Shown here: in pieces, positions 1-10,578 of the stretch
How the letters are laid out: each line of letters starts with the position of its first letter
How positions within the stretch are numbered: position 1 is the stretch's first letter
Assembly: GCA_964605655.1 (NCBI GenBank)
Contig: CAZSDK010000020.1
Span: forward strand, 7,765 to 71,764
DNA length: 64,000 bases
Origin: JAKLIX01 sp964605655
GTDB lineage: Bacteria > Bacteroidota > Bacteroidia > Bacteroidales > CAIXZF01
Direction: 5' to 3'
Notes under the pieces: generated by a model
What the model was told of the DNA's origin: nothing
Databases searched by the model: none
Seen by the model: the letters and a program-made list of their open reading frames with translations, nothing else
Position numbers and translations under genes: made by a program

Positions 1-3000
1 CATGTTCAGGTTGGTAGCCCATACCTTGGGTGGTGAGACTGCTGTGTTGGGGAAATTGCTGGAAGATACATTGCCAAGGATCCAATCGGTACCCCCAGCA
101 GGAGTGGCAATAAAATCAGTTGGACCATCGAAGTTGTCATAAAAAGGCAGGGTATCCATGGGTATCCCATATATTTCCCTGCACAAGGTATCGTTGTATG
201 CATTAGAATCGTTGACGAGGTCGACCCAGGCACAGAGTTGATGGGAGCCGGCAGGCCAGGCAATGGCAGGGAAGGTGATCAGAACGGTCCCGTTGGAAAG
301 AATGGGAGTAGAATAGGTTTGTATTACAGCTGGCTGGTTGTCAAGCCTGTACCCGATATCAACGCTGTTGATGACATTGAGACCCGGGTTTTTAATATTC
401 ACCTGGCAGGAAGTATTGAGGCCAGCAGGATAGGTGGGTGGGGGAGCCACAAAGTTCTTCATGGCAGCATCAATAGCAAGCTGGGGCATGATGAGGGCAT
501 TATAATCCTCGGTCTCACCGTAACTGTAGATACCACAGGGATGGACATTGAGTTGTGAACTGGTCTCCACCAGGACGACCCTCATCCTTGTCAGCCCGAG
601 CAATGCAGTCACTGGTACATCCAGGGTTCCGGTGATGATCATATTGGAAGAAGTGTTGGGACCACTGGTAAATGCAGTCTCCGTTGCTTCATCAAAAATA
701 CCGTCGTAGTTCCAGTCGATAAAGATCTTAGCGCATACTGCGGTGAAGGAGGCTGAATAGATCGGACTGATGGTAACATCGTAAGTTTGGGCACGGGTAA
801 ACACCACTGAATTCAGTGTAGTGAAATTCGTATACAGGTTAATACTGCTGGAGTTGTTAAGAGTAGGCAAAGCATTGCCGTTGTTGAGGTTACTGACGGT
901 AACATTACCGATATCTGATCCATAGGTATAATCTGCTCTTGAGAGGCAGTAAGGATACATGCTGTTGGTGACCGTAGCTGATGCTGTATCGTTCACATGA
1001 TTGGCATCAAGAGGCACGTCCAGCCATGTTTTAATAAGGTAGGTCCCGAAAGCCGAGAGGTTGGCAGGGGTATTAAAGGTATAGGTGACCGTGTCACCTG
1101 GATTTAGAACCGCACTGAAGGTATCGGTAACGGGTGCCTGGCCGTTGATGGAATACTTGATCGGGAAGTTGGTCATAAGCGAGGTCCCGTAGTTCCTGAT
1201 TCTTGATTTAACGATCATGGCGTTGGTCAGGTTTACCCCGGAGACGGGGGCAACCACTGCCAGGGTAGATCCGTCGAAGGGTGGTGCCGCACCCACGTAG
1301 ACGGTGTCATTCGACCTGGGACCAATACAACCGTTGGTGCCGGTAGCCTGAGGATAATAAATGGTGGTACCGTAAAGAAGCGGAGTTGTATAATTGGGTC
1401 CCGTTGCGATGGGGGTCCCTCCGGTCGGCACGTCATACCATGAAATGGAATAAGGTGAGGTGGCGGTGATGGTGGTGCTGTTGCCGTAGTTGATGAGCGT
1501 TGAGGTTACCCCGGGTGCCAGTGGCAAAGCTTTCGACTGTACCACTTTTACAAGGGTGTCATCATCATGGTTGGGATCACCGGTCAGGGTGACCCAGACT
1601 TTCACGTTGTAATTCACGTCCACACCTACAGTGCTCAGGTCAATAAGATTGGTAAAAGTAAAAGTAAGTGAGTCATTAGGCATAATGATACCAGGAACAG
1701 GTTCTGTGGTAACAGGGGCAGAAGGGCTTCTTCTGAAACTGGCGGTAAGGTTCCCGTTTATGGGATTGAGTCCGTTGTTCACAATCGTCACTCTCACCGT
1801 ATCATATCCCAAACCGCAGCCGCTGATGGTCGGGTTCAGTATTCTTCCTATGGCAGCGTCCTGGGCAGCAGGAAGTTTAATCGAGAAGTCATCGATGGAG
1901 AACCCGTCGTATTGAATTGAGCCATCGGCAGTGAAAATGAAACGGAACCTGACCTGTCCGGCTACATTGTTAAGAAGGCTCAAGCGGTATTTACATTTCT
2001 TCCAGCCATTGGTCGGGCCTCCGGCCCAGGCAGGTTGATTCGAGCTGTAAATGGAGTAGGTGTACCAGTTGGTGGCCAGGGGGTCCCCAATAGTTCCTAA
2101 AAGGTTCCAGGTGGTGCCGTTGGTGGTATACTCCAGCCTGGTACCATCATAACTGGTCTCAGTGTAATAATTGATCCAGAATGACATTCTGGCGTCCACT
2201 GCATTGGAAAAGTCGAAAACCGGGGAAGTAAGAATACAATAGGCACTTGCACCATATACGGTACTCAGGTTTACATCCCAGGCGTTGGGCGGTGTATGGG
2301 CGTTGTTGGTGGAATTGTAACTGGGCGTACCCAGCTCCCAGGTGGAGCTCTGGTTAGTTCCGCCGTAACTGGGTGTCCATAAGTTGGTGATGATATCGAA
2401 GGGATCATAAAAGGGGAAGGTAATACCCCCGAAGGCCTTAAACTGAATACAACTGGAAGTGGGGTTGATAGCCCAGTTGTGTGCAATGGAATTATCATAG
2501 GCCTTAACATACCAGCATACACTGTCTGAATCACTCACCATAGGCAGAACTGCTTTCATGGTGTCCAAACCAAGGTGTATCATACCGGCAGTGTCAGCCG
2601 GGCCGTTATTCACTGAATAGATCACATAAGCAGTGTCGATACCACTCTGGTCCTGTATTTTGGCTTTGATGGTGAATGGTCCGAGGCTGTAAATAACACC
2701 CTGGGGATATGGATTTAAAAGGGTGATCACCGGCGGGATCAGTTCTGAAGGCGCCATGGTTACCTTGATGTTATCGAGGTACCAGCCTTTGTTTGAGTTG
2801 GGGCCGGGGTTACCTCCGTCGGCGAGTTTGAAACGGATCTTAGCATTGGTAACATTGCCCACATAGGACGAAATATCAAAAGTTTCTGCTCTCCACCAGG
2901 TGTTCTGAGGGAGGGCCGTATTGCTTGAAGGTTGCCAAAGCCCTGCATAAGAACTCGCATTGAAACGGTTCCCATTGACCGTATATTGGCCTGTCCCCAT

Positions 3001-3381
3001 ATAAAAGCTTCCGGAAACGACAGACCAGGTATTTCCGTCATCATTGGAAACCTCAATGGTAGCAATATCCAGGTAATCGACCTTGCAGATCTGGGAAAAA
3101 TTCAGAATGACATAGGTATTACCAACGGTATTGAATGATGGAGAAGTCATATAAACCGTTGTTCCGGTCTTCACCTGGCAGGAGTCGGAACGCAGGCTCG
3201 TGGCAGTGTAATGCAGGCGGGTGTTAATGTTCCAGGTAAAGGTTCCTGAAGGAGTATTGGAGTAGGTCATACTATCATCAAGACTGGGCAACTCAAAATC
3301 TTCATGAAACACCACCACCTGCCCTTTTAATCCTACAACAGACAGAAACAAGGCCAATATGAGGAAAGAAATTTTATTCAT
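1..3381 (-). CDS. Giant modular secreted protein, copy A (3' end beyond the left edge)
   Basis: The reading frame opens at an ATG and stays open for all 1127 codons to the window edge, so the C-terminus is missing. It begins with a signal peptide (MNKISFLILALFLSVVG, ending near GLKGQ). In order follow a jelly-roll/MAM-like module, a second such module from about residue 320, CARDB-like beta-sandwiches beginning with DAxM, an Ig-like module, a GEVED-type domain (SRADYT to GETEDYN) and the start of another jelly-roll at the edge (VWATNLN). It aligns almost without gaps to the next gene upstream: the DNA offset is 5601 at residue about 210 and 5604 at the edge, a net one-residue difference over 1127 codons. 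Protein identity looks near nine in ten over the first 200 residues. A T9SS sorting domain is expected beyond the edge but is not visible. Only 33 nt separate it from the upstream copy and I see no promoter there, so co-transcription is likely. Role inferred: surface or secreted adhesin-like protein; ligand unknown. Confidence 0.85.
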   Translation of the reverse strand, partial: MNKISFLILALFLSVVGLKGQVVVFHEDFELPSLDDSMTYSNTPSGTFTWNINTRLHYTATSLRSDSCQVKTGTTVYMTSPSFNTVGNTYVILNFSQICKVDYLDIATIEVSNDDGNTWSVVSGSFYMGTGQYTVNGNRFNASSYAGLWQPSSNTALPQNTWWRAETFDISSYVGNVTNAKIRFKLADGGNPGPNSNKGWYLDNIKVTMAPSELIPPVITLLNPYPQGVIYSLGPFTIKAKIQDQSGIDTAYVIYSVNNGPADTAGMIHLGLDTMKAVLPMVSDSDSVCWYVKAYDNSIAHNWAINPTSSCIQFKAFGGITFPFYDPFDIITNLWTPSYGGTNQSSTWELGTPSYNSTNNAHTPPNAWDVNLSTVYGASAYCILTSPVFDFSNAVDARMSFWINYYTETSYDGTRLEYTTNGTTWNLLGTIGDPLATNWYTYSIYSSNQPAWAGGPTNGWKKCKYRLSLLNNVAGQVRFRFIFTADGSIQYDGFSIDDFSIKLPAAQDAAIGRILNPTISGCGLGYDTVRVTIVNNGLNPINGNLTASFRRSPSAPVTTEPVPGIIMPNDSLTFTFTNLIDLSTVGVDVNYNVKVWVTLTGDPNHDDDTLVKVVQSKALPLAPGVTSTLINYGNSTTITATSPYSISWYDVPTGGTPIATGPNYTTPLLYGTTIYYPQATGTNGCIGPRSNDTVYVGAAPPFDGSTLAVVAPVSGVNLTNAMIVKSRIRNYGTSLMTNFPIKYSINGQAPVTDTFSAVLNPGDTVTYTFNTPANLSAFGTYLIKTWLDVPLDANHVNDTASATVTNSMYPYCLSRADYTYGSDIGNVTVSNLNNGNALPTLNNSSSINLYTNFTTLNSVVFTRAQTYDVTISPIYSASFTAVCAKIFIDWNYDGIFDEATETAFTSGPNTSSNMIITGTLDVPVTALLGLTRMRVVLVETSSQLNVHPCGIYSYGETEDYNALIMPQLAIDAAMKNFVAPPPTYPAGLNTSCQVNIKNPGLNVINSVDIGYRLDNQPAVIQTYSTPILSNGTVLITFPAIAWPAGSHQLCAWVDLVNDSNAYNDTLCREIYGIPMDTLPFYDNFDGPTDFIATPAGGTDWILGNVSSSNFPNTAVSPPKVWATNLNM

Positions 3382-3414
3382 TACAGATGTCAATTAACGT
3401 TTATAATCATTCTT

Positions 3415-6400
3415 TTAGCGGGTGACTACCATTTTCTTTACGATCTTTTTCTGGTCGAAGATCACGTAATAATAATACACTCCTGGTTGCCATTTATCAG
3501 TTTCCAGGGTGATCAGATGTTCTCCTTCCGTGAGTTTCTTTTCCATTCTCCAGATCGACTGCCCGAGGGTATTCAGGACTTCAAACCTGAGATCACCGGC
3601 TTTTGGGAGGTTCACCATAATGTCAGTCCTGCCTTCGGTCGGATTGGGCATGTTTTGGGAGACATAGAATTGGTCAGTAGCATTTTCAGGAAGCCACAGA
3701 TAGAGTTCTTCCAGTTTGGAGCACAGGGTGTCGTTCTTACGATATCCGTCATCCCCAAAGTCGGAAAAGGCACACAGGTAATAATAACCCAGGTAATCGT
3801 ATGCGTATCTGTGTTGAAAATCATACTGAACTGAATCTCCTGGATCCAAAGCCGGGTTAAGGCTCAACAACTCATTCACCACGAGCATGGTGTCTGCTAT
3901 GGTGTATCCGACAGGAATTTCAGTGACCGGATTCAGTCCCACATTTTTTATCATCACCTTAACGGTAGTGGAGTCTCCGTGAATGGTCTGGTTGATGGGG
4001 TTAATGATACGGCTCACCAGTATGTCAAAATCAGGGGATATGGCGATCAGGCTGCTGCAGCTGGTATCGTTGTTGAAATAGGTGTCAAGCGGCAGATCAG
4101 TGAAGGCACAGAGGTAATAATTGGTGAGAGGTGCAGGATAAGGAGGGAAGGTGTAGTTGACCGAATTATCAGGGTACAGCGTGCCGGTCCAGTTACCCAC
4201 ATTCACTGTGACTCCGTTGATCTGGTATTTCACTGGTATGGTGTACAGGGTGTCGGTACCAAAATTCTTGATCCTGACCGTTACCAGGATATCAGTTCCA
4301 TACGTGGTTTGGCCTACAGGCTGTATGATGGATGTCACCCCTGCATCTTTCGGGATCTTGGGTGAGGTAAGTCTGAAGTCATCGATAGCCCATCCTGCAG
4401 CCACTGTATTGGGGTATATTACGGTAAAAGTGAAACGGAATTGGGTCGGTTGGGCAAAGTCAGTGATCACTGTAAGGTCGTAAGCTGATTTGTGCCATCC
4501 GGGGACGCCACCATTGCCACTCCAGCCGACGATGTTGTTGGTGTACCAGTTTACGGCAAAAGGATCGCCCATCCATCCCAGTTTTTTCCACCCTGTGGTA
4601 CTCAGGTATTCGATCATTCCTCCGTCATCAGCCTGAGTCTCAACCCAATGATAAAATGTCAACGAATCATAACCGGAAGTAACAAAATCAAACATGGGGG
4701 AATAGAGGAAGTCCAACTGTCCGGTCCGGATATAGTTTCCGTCCAGGTTGGTTTTCCAGCAGAAAGGAGGTGAAAGAGCGTAATTAATGTTACTGTTCGT
4801 CGGAAGTCCGTGTTCCCACTGGGTGCCAATGGGGTACCAGTAAGAAAGGGTAGAGTCAAAGCTGTCCTCGTAGGGTGGAATAAACGTAGGTATACCAAAA
4901 AGATTGATCTTGGTAGTGTCATTCAGATGGTTCTGTTCATTCAGCAGGTCGGAATATACGGTGAGTGTATAGTTTCCTTCAGGCACGCTGTATGGATTGG
5001 TGAACTGGTATAAGGTGGAGGCTCCGGGGTTCAGGGTTCCGAGCCAGGTTTCCACGGTTGGTACCATGTTGTTGATCTTATATTTGATATCCACCTGGTG
5101 GAGGGTGTCGCTGCCGAAGTTCACCAGCCTGACCAGGGGTGCCTGCTGGGTGAAGGCAACAGCCGTTCCGATAGGTGAAAGGATGGAATCCACGCCGGCA
5201 TCGTTGGGATAGGGTACGGTGATCTGGAAATCGTCGATAGCCATTCCATTGTAGATTCCCGAGCCATCGCTGTTGAAGAGGAACCGGAATCTCATGGTGC
5301 CGGCCATATTGAAATTGGAGAGGAGATAAGTCGCCTTGATCCAGCCATTAGAATTACCTGCCCAGGCAGGCTGGTTGGTGCTGTAAATCGTGTTGGTGTA
5401 CCAGTTGATGCCCAGCGGATCACCGACCGATCCCAGCAAATTCCAGGTGATCCCTCCGTCAAGGCTATATTCCAGCCTTGTACCATCGTAATAAAATTCG
5501 GTGTTATAATTCATCCAGAAGGAGAGCTTGGCATTGATCGCAGTGGTAAAGTCAAAGATCTGGGTGGTGAGTATACAATTGGCGTTGTTAGTATATCCGC
5601 CCGAAATATTGAGGTTGGTCGCCCAGACATCGGGTGCGGAATGGGCCGTGGCGGGGAATCCTGCTGTGGGTGCACCGTGGATCCAGTTGGTGCCAGTCGA
5701 TGAAGATGCCGTAAATTTGACCACTCCGTCAAAATTGTCATAATAGGGAAGACTGTCAACCGGAACACCGATAACCGTTTTGCAAAGGGTGTCGTTGTAA
5801 GAATTGGAATCGTTTAAAAGCACGACCCAGGCACAAACATTATGAGTGCCCGTGGGCCAGGTTATAGCGGGGAAGATGATATTTGCCGTTGTATTGGTCG
5901 GAATGGGAGTGTTATAAGCAAGATTTACCGTAGGGTTGTTGTCCAGGCGGTAGAAAACATGAAGGCTGTCTATTGCGTTGAGCCCTACGTTTTTTATGAT
6001 CACTTCACAAGGTGTGGTGGTGCCCTGGGGGTAGGAAACCGCAGGAGTTACAATGTTGGTCATGGCAGCATCAAAGGGCAGCTGCGGCATGATCATGGCA
6101 TTGTAGTCTTCAGTCTCTCCGTAATTATAGATTCCGCATGGGTGAACATCAAGCAGGGAGTATGTCTGGTTCAGCACCACCCTGAAGCGTGTCAGCCCAA
6201 GATGAGCCGTAACAGGGACAGCGATCACCCCGGTGAAGTTGGTATTGGAGGAGGTGGTTGGTCCTCCCGAGAATGCTGTTTCGGTGGCTTCATCAAAAAC
6301 CCCGTCGTAATTCCAGTCAATGAAGACCTTGGCATAGCAGGTCACATGAGAAGACTGGTAGATGGTCTTAATGGTGATATTATAGGTCTGGCCACGGGAT

Positions 6401-8982
6401 AAGACAACAGGTGTCAGATTGGTGAAATTAGTATACAGGTTGACACTGTTGGCATTCCCCGTAGTGGGATAAGGATTTCCATTGTTCAGGTTGCTGATGG
6501 TCACATTTCCGATGTCAGAGTCCCAGGTATAGTCGGCCCTGGAGGTACAGTAGGGGTACATATTATTGGTGACCAGGGCTGTCACCGTATCATTCACATG
6601 GTTGGCATCACCGGTCACCTCAAGCCAAACTTTGAAGTTATAGTTTCCAAAGGCCGAAAGGTTGGCAGGTGTGGTAAAGGTATAGGTGATGGTATCGCTG
6701 GGGTTCAGCACGGCAGTATAGGTTTCCGAAACCGGGGCCTGGCCGTTGATGGAATATTTCATCAGGAAGTTGGTCATGGGAGAAGTACCATAGTTCCTGA
6801 TCCTTGCCTTCACTATTTCAGTATTAGTAAGGTTGATACCTGTCACCGGGGCAATAAATGCCAGGGTGGAACCGTCGAAGGGGGGAGCAGCACCAACAAA
6901 CACGGTGTCTTGTGCCCTGGGCCCCGTACATCCGTTGGGCGCGGTAGCCTGCGGGTAATAGATAGTGGTGCCGTACAAAAGCGGGGTTATATAAGTAGGT
7001 CCGGTCGACAGTGAGGTACCACCCGTGGGTACAGGGTACCAGGTGATGGTATTGTTGGGAGAAATGGCCGTAATGGTGGCACTGTTCCCGTAGTTGATGG
7101 AAACCGAACTGACCGTTGGGGCCGGGGGCACTGCCAGTGAAGTGATGGCCTTGACCAGGGTATCGTCGCCATGATTGGGATCTCCGTTAAGGTTGGTCCA
7201 GACTTTAATATTATAGGTAACATCATTGGCTCCTGTACTCAGGTTGATCAAGGTGGAAAAGGTATATAAGAGCGAATCATTGGGCATGATGGTGCCGGTA
7301 ACCGGTTCGGTAACGATGGGTGAGGCCGGATCCCGCTGATAGCTGACTGTCAGGTTGCCGTTGATAGGATTCAGTCCGTTGTTCACTATTTTAACTCTTA
7401 CAGTATCATTACCCAGTCCGCAACCACCCAGGCTCGGACCCAGAATCTTTCCCATTCCTGCATCCTGGGGTGAAGGCAGGACAATAGAGAAATCATCAAT
7501 GGAGAAACCGTCGATGTTATAGGATGCGTCGGCATTGAAAATAAAACGGAAACGTACTTGACCAACCGCATTATTCAACATGCTCAGCCTGATCTTACTC
7601 ATTTTCCATCCGCCGGAATTGCCTTCCCAGGCAGGCTGGTTAGTGGCGTTGATGGTAGCTGAGTACCAATTTATGGCACCGGGGAACCCGATGCTTCCCA
7701 GAAGATTCCATGTGGTGCCGTTGGTAGTATACTCCAACCGCGTACCGTCCCATCCATCTTCCGTGTTATAATTTAACCAGAAGGACATTCGGGCGTCCAC
7801 CGCGTTCGAAAAGTCGAATACAGGGGAGGTGAGGATACAATAGGCACTGCTGGCATAGGCAGAGCTGAGGTTGACATCCCAGGCGTTGGGTGGTGAATGG
7901 GTGCTGTTGGTCGCACCAAAATTGGGTGTTCCCAGTTGCCAGGTGGAATTCTGGTTGGAACCTCCGTAACTGGGCGTCCATAAATTGGTTACTATGTCAA
8001 ATGGGTCATAGAAGGGGAAGGTGATACCACCATACGCTTTAAACTTGATACAACTTGTGGTGGGATTCACCGCCCAGTTGTGGGCAAGCGAATTATCGAT
8101 GGCTTTGACATACCAGCAAACGCTGTCTGAATCAGAAACCATGGGAAGGACTGCTTTCATGGTATCCAGTCCGAGGTGGACCATTCCTGCCGTGTCGTCC
8201 GGGCCGTTATTGATTGAATAAACAACAAAAGCCGTATCAATGCCACTCTGGTCCTGTATCTTTGCCTTGATAGTAAAAGGTCCCAGGCTGTAAAGAATGG
8301 ATTGAGGGTAAGGATTGAGAAGGGTGATCACGGGAGGGATCAGCTCGGAAGGGGCCATGGTGACCTTGAGATTATCAAGGTACCATCCTTTATTCGAGTT
8401 GGGACCGGGGTTACCTCCGTCGGCAAGTTTGAAACGGACCCTGGCATTGGTAACATTGCCCACATAGGAAGAGATGTCAAAAGTTTCTGCTCTCCACCAG
8501 GTATTCTGGGGAAGGGCTGTGTTGCTGGAAGGCTGCCAAAGCCCGGCATAGGAACTGGCGTTAAACCGGTTTCCGTTGACCGTATATTGGCCGGTCCCCA
8601 TATAGTAGGTTCCGGATACAACCGACCAGGTATTCCCGTTGTCATTCGAGGCCTCAATCGTGGCAATATCCAGGTAATCGACCTTGCATATCTGAGAGAA
8701 ACTGAACAGTACGTATGTATTACCAACAGTGCTGAACGATGGTGAGGTCAGATATACCGTCGTTCCTGTCTTTACCTGGCACGAATCCGATCGAAGGCTG
8801 CCTGCCGTATAATGCAGACGCGTATTGATCCCCCAGGCGAATCCTGCTGTTGGCGTGGAAAAATAGGAGACACTGTCATCCAGACTCGGTAACTCAAAAT
8901 CCTCATGAAAGACGACAACCTGCCCGAAGGAGGCCATGCCGGTAAGAATTAGGACAACGAAAAAGAGTAAGGTCTTTTTCAT
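3415..8982 (-). CDS. Giant modular secreted protein, copy B, with T9SS type A sorting domain
   Basis: This 1855-residue protein starts at an ATG with a clear signal peptide (MKKTLLFFVVLILTGMASFG). Approximate modules: jelly-roll/MAM-like 22-210; linker sandwich 213-318; jelly-roll 2 at 320-505; CARDB-like 507-605; Ig-like 620-695; CARDB-like 697-800; GEVED-type domain 809-964 (contains DWNYDGVFDEATET and GETEDYN); CARDB-like 970-1070; jelly-roll 3 at 1076-1262; CARDB-like 1264-1360; jelly-roll 4 at 1367-1544; two CARDB-like modules to about 1750; and a T9SS type A sorting domain at 1772-1855 (SQNMPNPTEG at its start, KKMVVTR at the end). Each later jelly-roll is followed by a sandwich opening with DAGM or DAGV, so the protein grew by unit duplication. 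It is predicted to cross the outer membrane by T9SS and be processed by PorU. It lies directly upstream of the truncated paralogue. No enzymatic domain is seen; adhesion or matrix binding is an inference. Confidence 0.92.
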   Translation of the reverse strand: MKKTLLFFVVLILTGMASFGQVVVFHEDFELPSLDDSVSYFSTPTAGFAWGINTRLHYTAGSLRSDSCQVKTGTTVYLTSPSFSTVGNTYVLFSFSQICKVDYLDIATIEASNDNGNTWSVVSGTYYMGTGQYTVNGNRFNASSYAGLWQPSSNTALPQNTWWRAETFDISSYVGNVTNARVRFKLADGGNPGPNSNKGWYLDNLKVTMAPSELIPPVITLLNPYPQSILYSLGPFTIKAKIQDQSGIDTAFVVYSINNGPDDTAGMVHLGLDTMKAVLPMVSDSDSVCWYVKAIDNSLAHNWAVNPTTSCIKFKAYGGITFPFYDPFDIVTNLWTPSYGGSNQNSTWQLGTPNFGATNSTHSPPNAWDVNLSSAYASSAYCILTSPVFDFSNAVDARMSFWLNYNTEDGWDGTRLEYTTNGTTWNLLGSIGFPGAINWYSATINATNQPAWEGNSGGWKMSKIRLSMLNNAVGQVRFRFIFNADASYNIDGFSIDDFSIVLPSPQDAGMGKILGPSLGGCGLGNDTVRVKIVNNGLNPINGNLTVSYQRDPASPIVTEPVTGTIMPNDSLLYTFSTLINLSTGANDVTYNIKVWTNLNGDPNHGDDTLVKAITSLAVPPAPTVSSVSINYGNSATITAISPNNTITWYPVPTGGTSLSTGPTYITPLLYGTTIYYPQATAPNGCTGPRAQDTVFVGAAPPFDGSTLAFIAPVTGINLTNTEIVKARIRNYGTSPMTNFLMKYSINGQAPVSETYTAVLNPSDTITYTFTTPANLSAFGNYNFKVWLEVTGDANHVNDTVTALVTNNMYPYCTSRADYTWDSDIGNVTISNLNNGNPYPTTGNANSVNLYTNFTNLTPVVLSRGQTYNITIKTIYQSSHVTCYAKVFIDWNYDGVFDEATETAFSGGPTTSSNTNFTGVIAVPVTAHLGLTRFRVVLNQTYSLLDVHPCGIYNYGETEDYNAMIMPQLPFDAAMTNIVTPAVSYPQGTTTPCEVIIKNVGLNAIDSLHVFYRLDNNPTVNLAYNTPIPTNTTANIIFPAITWPTGTHNVCAWVVLLNDSNSYNDTLCKTVIGVPVDSLPYYDNFDGVVKFTASSSTGTNWIHGAPTAGFPATAHSAPDVWATNLNISGGYTNNANCILTTQIFDFTTAINAKLSFWMNYNTEFYYDGTRLEYSLDGGITWNLLGSVGDPLGINWYTNTIYSTNQPAWAGNSNGWIKATYLLSNFNMAGTMRFRFLFNSDGSGIYNGMAIDDFQITVPYPNDAGVDSILSPIGTAVAFTQQAPLVRLVNFGSDTLHQVDIKYKINNMVPTVETWLGTLNPGASTLYQFTNPYSVPEGNYTLTVYSDLLNEQNHLNDTTKINLFGIPTFIPPYEDSFDSTLSYWYPIGTQWEHGLPTNSNINYALSPPFCWKTNLDGNYIRTGQLDFLYSPMFDFVTSGYDSLTFYHWVETQADDGGMIEYLSTTGWKKLGWMGDPFAVNWYTNNIVGWSGNGGVPGWHKSAYDLTVITDFAQPTQFRFTFTVIYPNTVAAGWAIDDFRLTSPKIPKDAGVTSIIQPVGQTTYGTDILVTVRIKNFGTDTLYTIPVKYQINGVTVNVGNWTGTLYPDNSVNYTFPPYPAPLTNYYLCAFTDLPLDTYFNNDTSCSSLIAISPDFDILVSRIINPINQTIHGDSTTVKVMIKNVGLNPVTEIPVGYTIADTMLVVNELLSLNPALDPGDSVQYDFQHRYAYDYLGYYYLCAFSDFGDDGYRKNDTLCSKLEELYLWLPENATDQFYVSQNMPNPTEGRTDIMVNLPKAGDLRFEVLNTLGQSIWRMEKKLTEGEHLITLETDKWQPGVYYYYVIFDQKKIVKKMVVTR

Positions 8983-9279
8983 AGATATTTTCGTTTTTGG
9001 TGAAAATTCAGTTAACTATAATAAATTTATAAGCAAACACCCTCACCACTCAAGCGATGATTTTCTTTGTAAGTAACCGAAAACCAACGCAATGATGAGC
9101 TATTCGCTATATTCACTTCTGATATATAACTACAAAACAATAAAAGAGGATAAAGTTACAACTTTCCCCTGACATAATACAAGCTTATTTTAACACAATG
9201 ATAGACTGAACGGATTCAAACAGGGTTGCCTTGATCAGCGACAGATTAACAAGTCTTTGTTAAATTTTTCCTGGGCAGA
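8983..9279. other. Intergenic spacer, no gene seen
   Basis: An AT-rich spacer of 297 nt lies between the giant-protein gene and the end of folC. It must contain the promoter for the minus-strand genes to its left, but I found no clear TAnnTTTG box. An AT-rich inverted repeat with 7-bp arms (TTAACAA and TTGTTAA, loop GTCT) lies at 9246-9263, about 17 nt past the folC stop. It has no T-run, so I do not call it a terminator. Confidence 0.5.
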
Positions 9280-10578
9280 TTAAATAACCTCTGCTACCAC
9301 GAAGGTGCTTCCCCCTATCAGCACCAGGTCATCTGCCGAAGCATGCCGTAAGGCATCCTGGTAAGCCTCCTTAACAGAGGAATAAGCACTCCCGTGTAAA
9401 CCGGCCTTCGATGCCAGCTCTTTCAGGAGGTTCTCATCCATACCTCTGGGAATATAGGCCTTACAGAAATAATACCTGGCATTGGCGGGCAATAAGGAAA
9501 GTATGGAGTCCACTTCCTTGTCATTGACCATCCCTAAAACGAAATGAAGATGGGAGTATGTCAGTTGGTGCAAATGGGTCATCAGCTCGGTGATGCCTGC
9601 CTCATTATGGCCTGTATCACAGATCACCCTGGGATGGCTTCCGATTTGTTCCCACCTACCCCTGAACCCGGTTTTTGCGATGACCTGCCGGCAACCTTTT
9701 TTCAAGTCAGCAGGTGTGATCTGATAACCCAATGCTGTTAAAACCCTGCAGGATTCCATCACCGTCAGAAGGTTCTTCTGCTGATAGATTCCGGTCAGTG
9801 GGCATTGGAGTCGTTTGATACATAAATCCTCTACCTTGAAGAGGTCTCCGCTGAGCATGGGGGAGGGTGATTCATGGGTGGTGAGGTTTCTCCAATGGAA
9901 GATCTTATCCGCAAAACTCATGGGAGCGTTGAGATCAGCCGCTTTGCTGACAAAAACCCCGGCCACCTCAGCTTGAAACTCCCCCACAACCAGAGGCACA
10001 CCCGCTTTGATGATGCCTGCTTTTTCTGTGGCTATGGCTTTTAAAGTGTTGCCCAGGAACTGTATATGGTCTTTACTGATATTCGTGATGATGCTTAGGA
10101 CCGGATCTACCACATTGGTCGAATCCAGCCTGCCACCCATTCCCGTTTCAACGACGGCAATATCTACTTCATTTTCAGCAAAATACTCCATCGCAAGTCC
10201 GAAAGTCATCTCGAAAAACGAAGGATTCAGGGAGCGAAATGCGGATTCGTGGGTATTGATGAATTCGACCACCCTTTTTTTAGGGATCATTTTCCCGTTG
10301 ATACGGATCCTCTCCCTGAAGTCTTTTAAATGGGGCGAGGTATAGAGGCCGGTCTTGTAACCTGCTGACTGTAGGATAGAAGCGATCAGGTGGGAGGTAG
10401 ATCCTTTGCCGTTGGTACCTGCCACATGAACGGACTTGAACTTCCGCTGAGGGTTACCGAGAAGGTCGCACAGGGCTATGGTGGTATCGAGGTTTGCTTT
10501 GTAGGCGGCGGCTCCTATGCGGTGAAACATGGGCAGCTGCTGATTCAGGAAGTCCAGTGTTTGATGATAGGTTCTCAA
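9280..10578 (-). CDS. folC: Bifunctional dihydrofolate synthase / folylpolyglutamate synthase
   Basis: The enzyme joins glutamate to dihydropteroate and extends polyglutamate tails on folates, using ATP, in the cytoplasm. It is a Mur-ligase-fold protein of 432 residues, the usual length. The ATP-binding P-loop AGTNGKGSTSH lies near residue 55 and is followed by GLYTSPHL; the C-terminal half holds the Mur ligase C domain (VICDTGHNEAG). The start is a TTG whose last two bases begin the tonB stop (TTGA overlap). The family N-terminus (YHQTLDFLNQQLPMF, RIGAAAYKANL) begins right there, so the non-ATG start is well supported and indicates translational coupling. It is the last gene of the exbB-exbD-tonB-folC operon, an arrangement common in Bacteroidota. 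Identification is firm; the balance between the two activities cannot be read from sequence. Confidence 0.95.
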   Translation of the reverse strand: MRTYHQTLDFLNQQLPMFHRIGAAAYKANLDTTIALCDLLGNPQRKFKSVHVAGTNGKGSTSHLIASILQSAGYKTGLYTSPHLKDFRERIRINGKMIPKKRVVEFINTHESAFRSLNPSFFEMTFGLAMEYFAENEVDIAVVETGMGGRLDSTNVVDPVLSIITNISKDHIQFLGNTLKAIATEKAGIIKAGVPLVVGEFQAEVAGVFVSKAADLNAPMSFADKIFHWRNLTTHESPSPMLSGDLFKVEDLCIKRLQCPLTGIYQQKNLLTVMESCRVLTALGYQITPADLKKGCRQVIAKTGFRGRWEQIGSHPRVICDTGHNEAGITELMTHLHQLTYSHLHFVLGMVNDKEVDSILSLLPANARYYFCKAYIPRGMDENLLKELASKAGLHGSAYSSVKEAYQDALRHASADDLVLIGGSTFVVAEVI

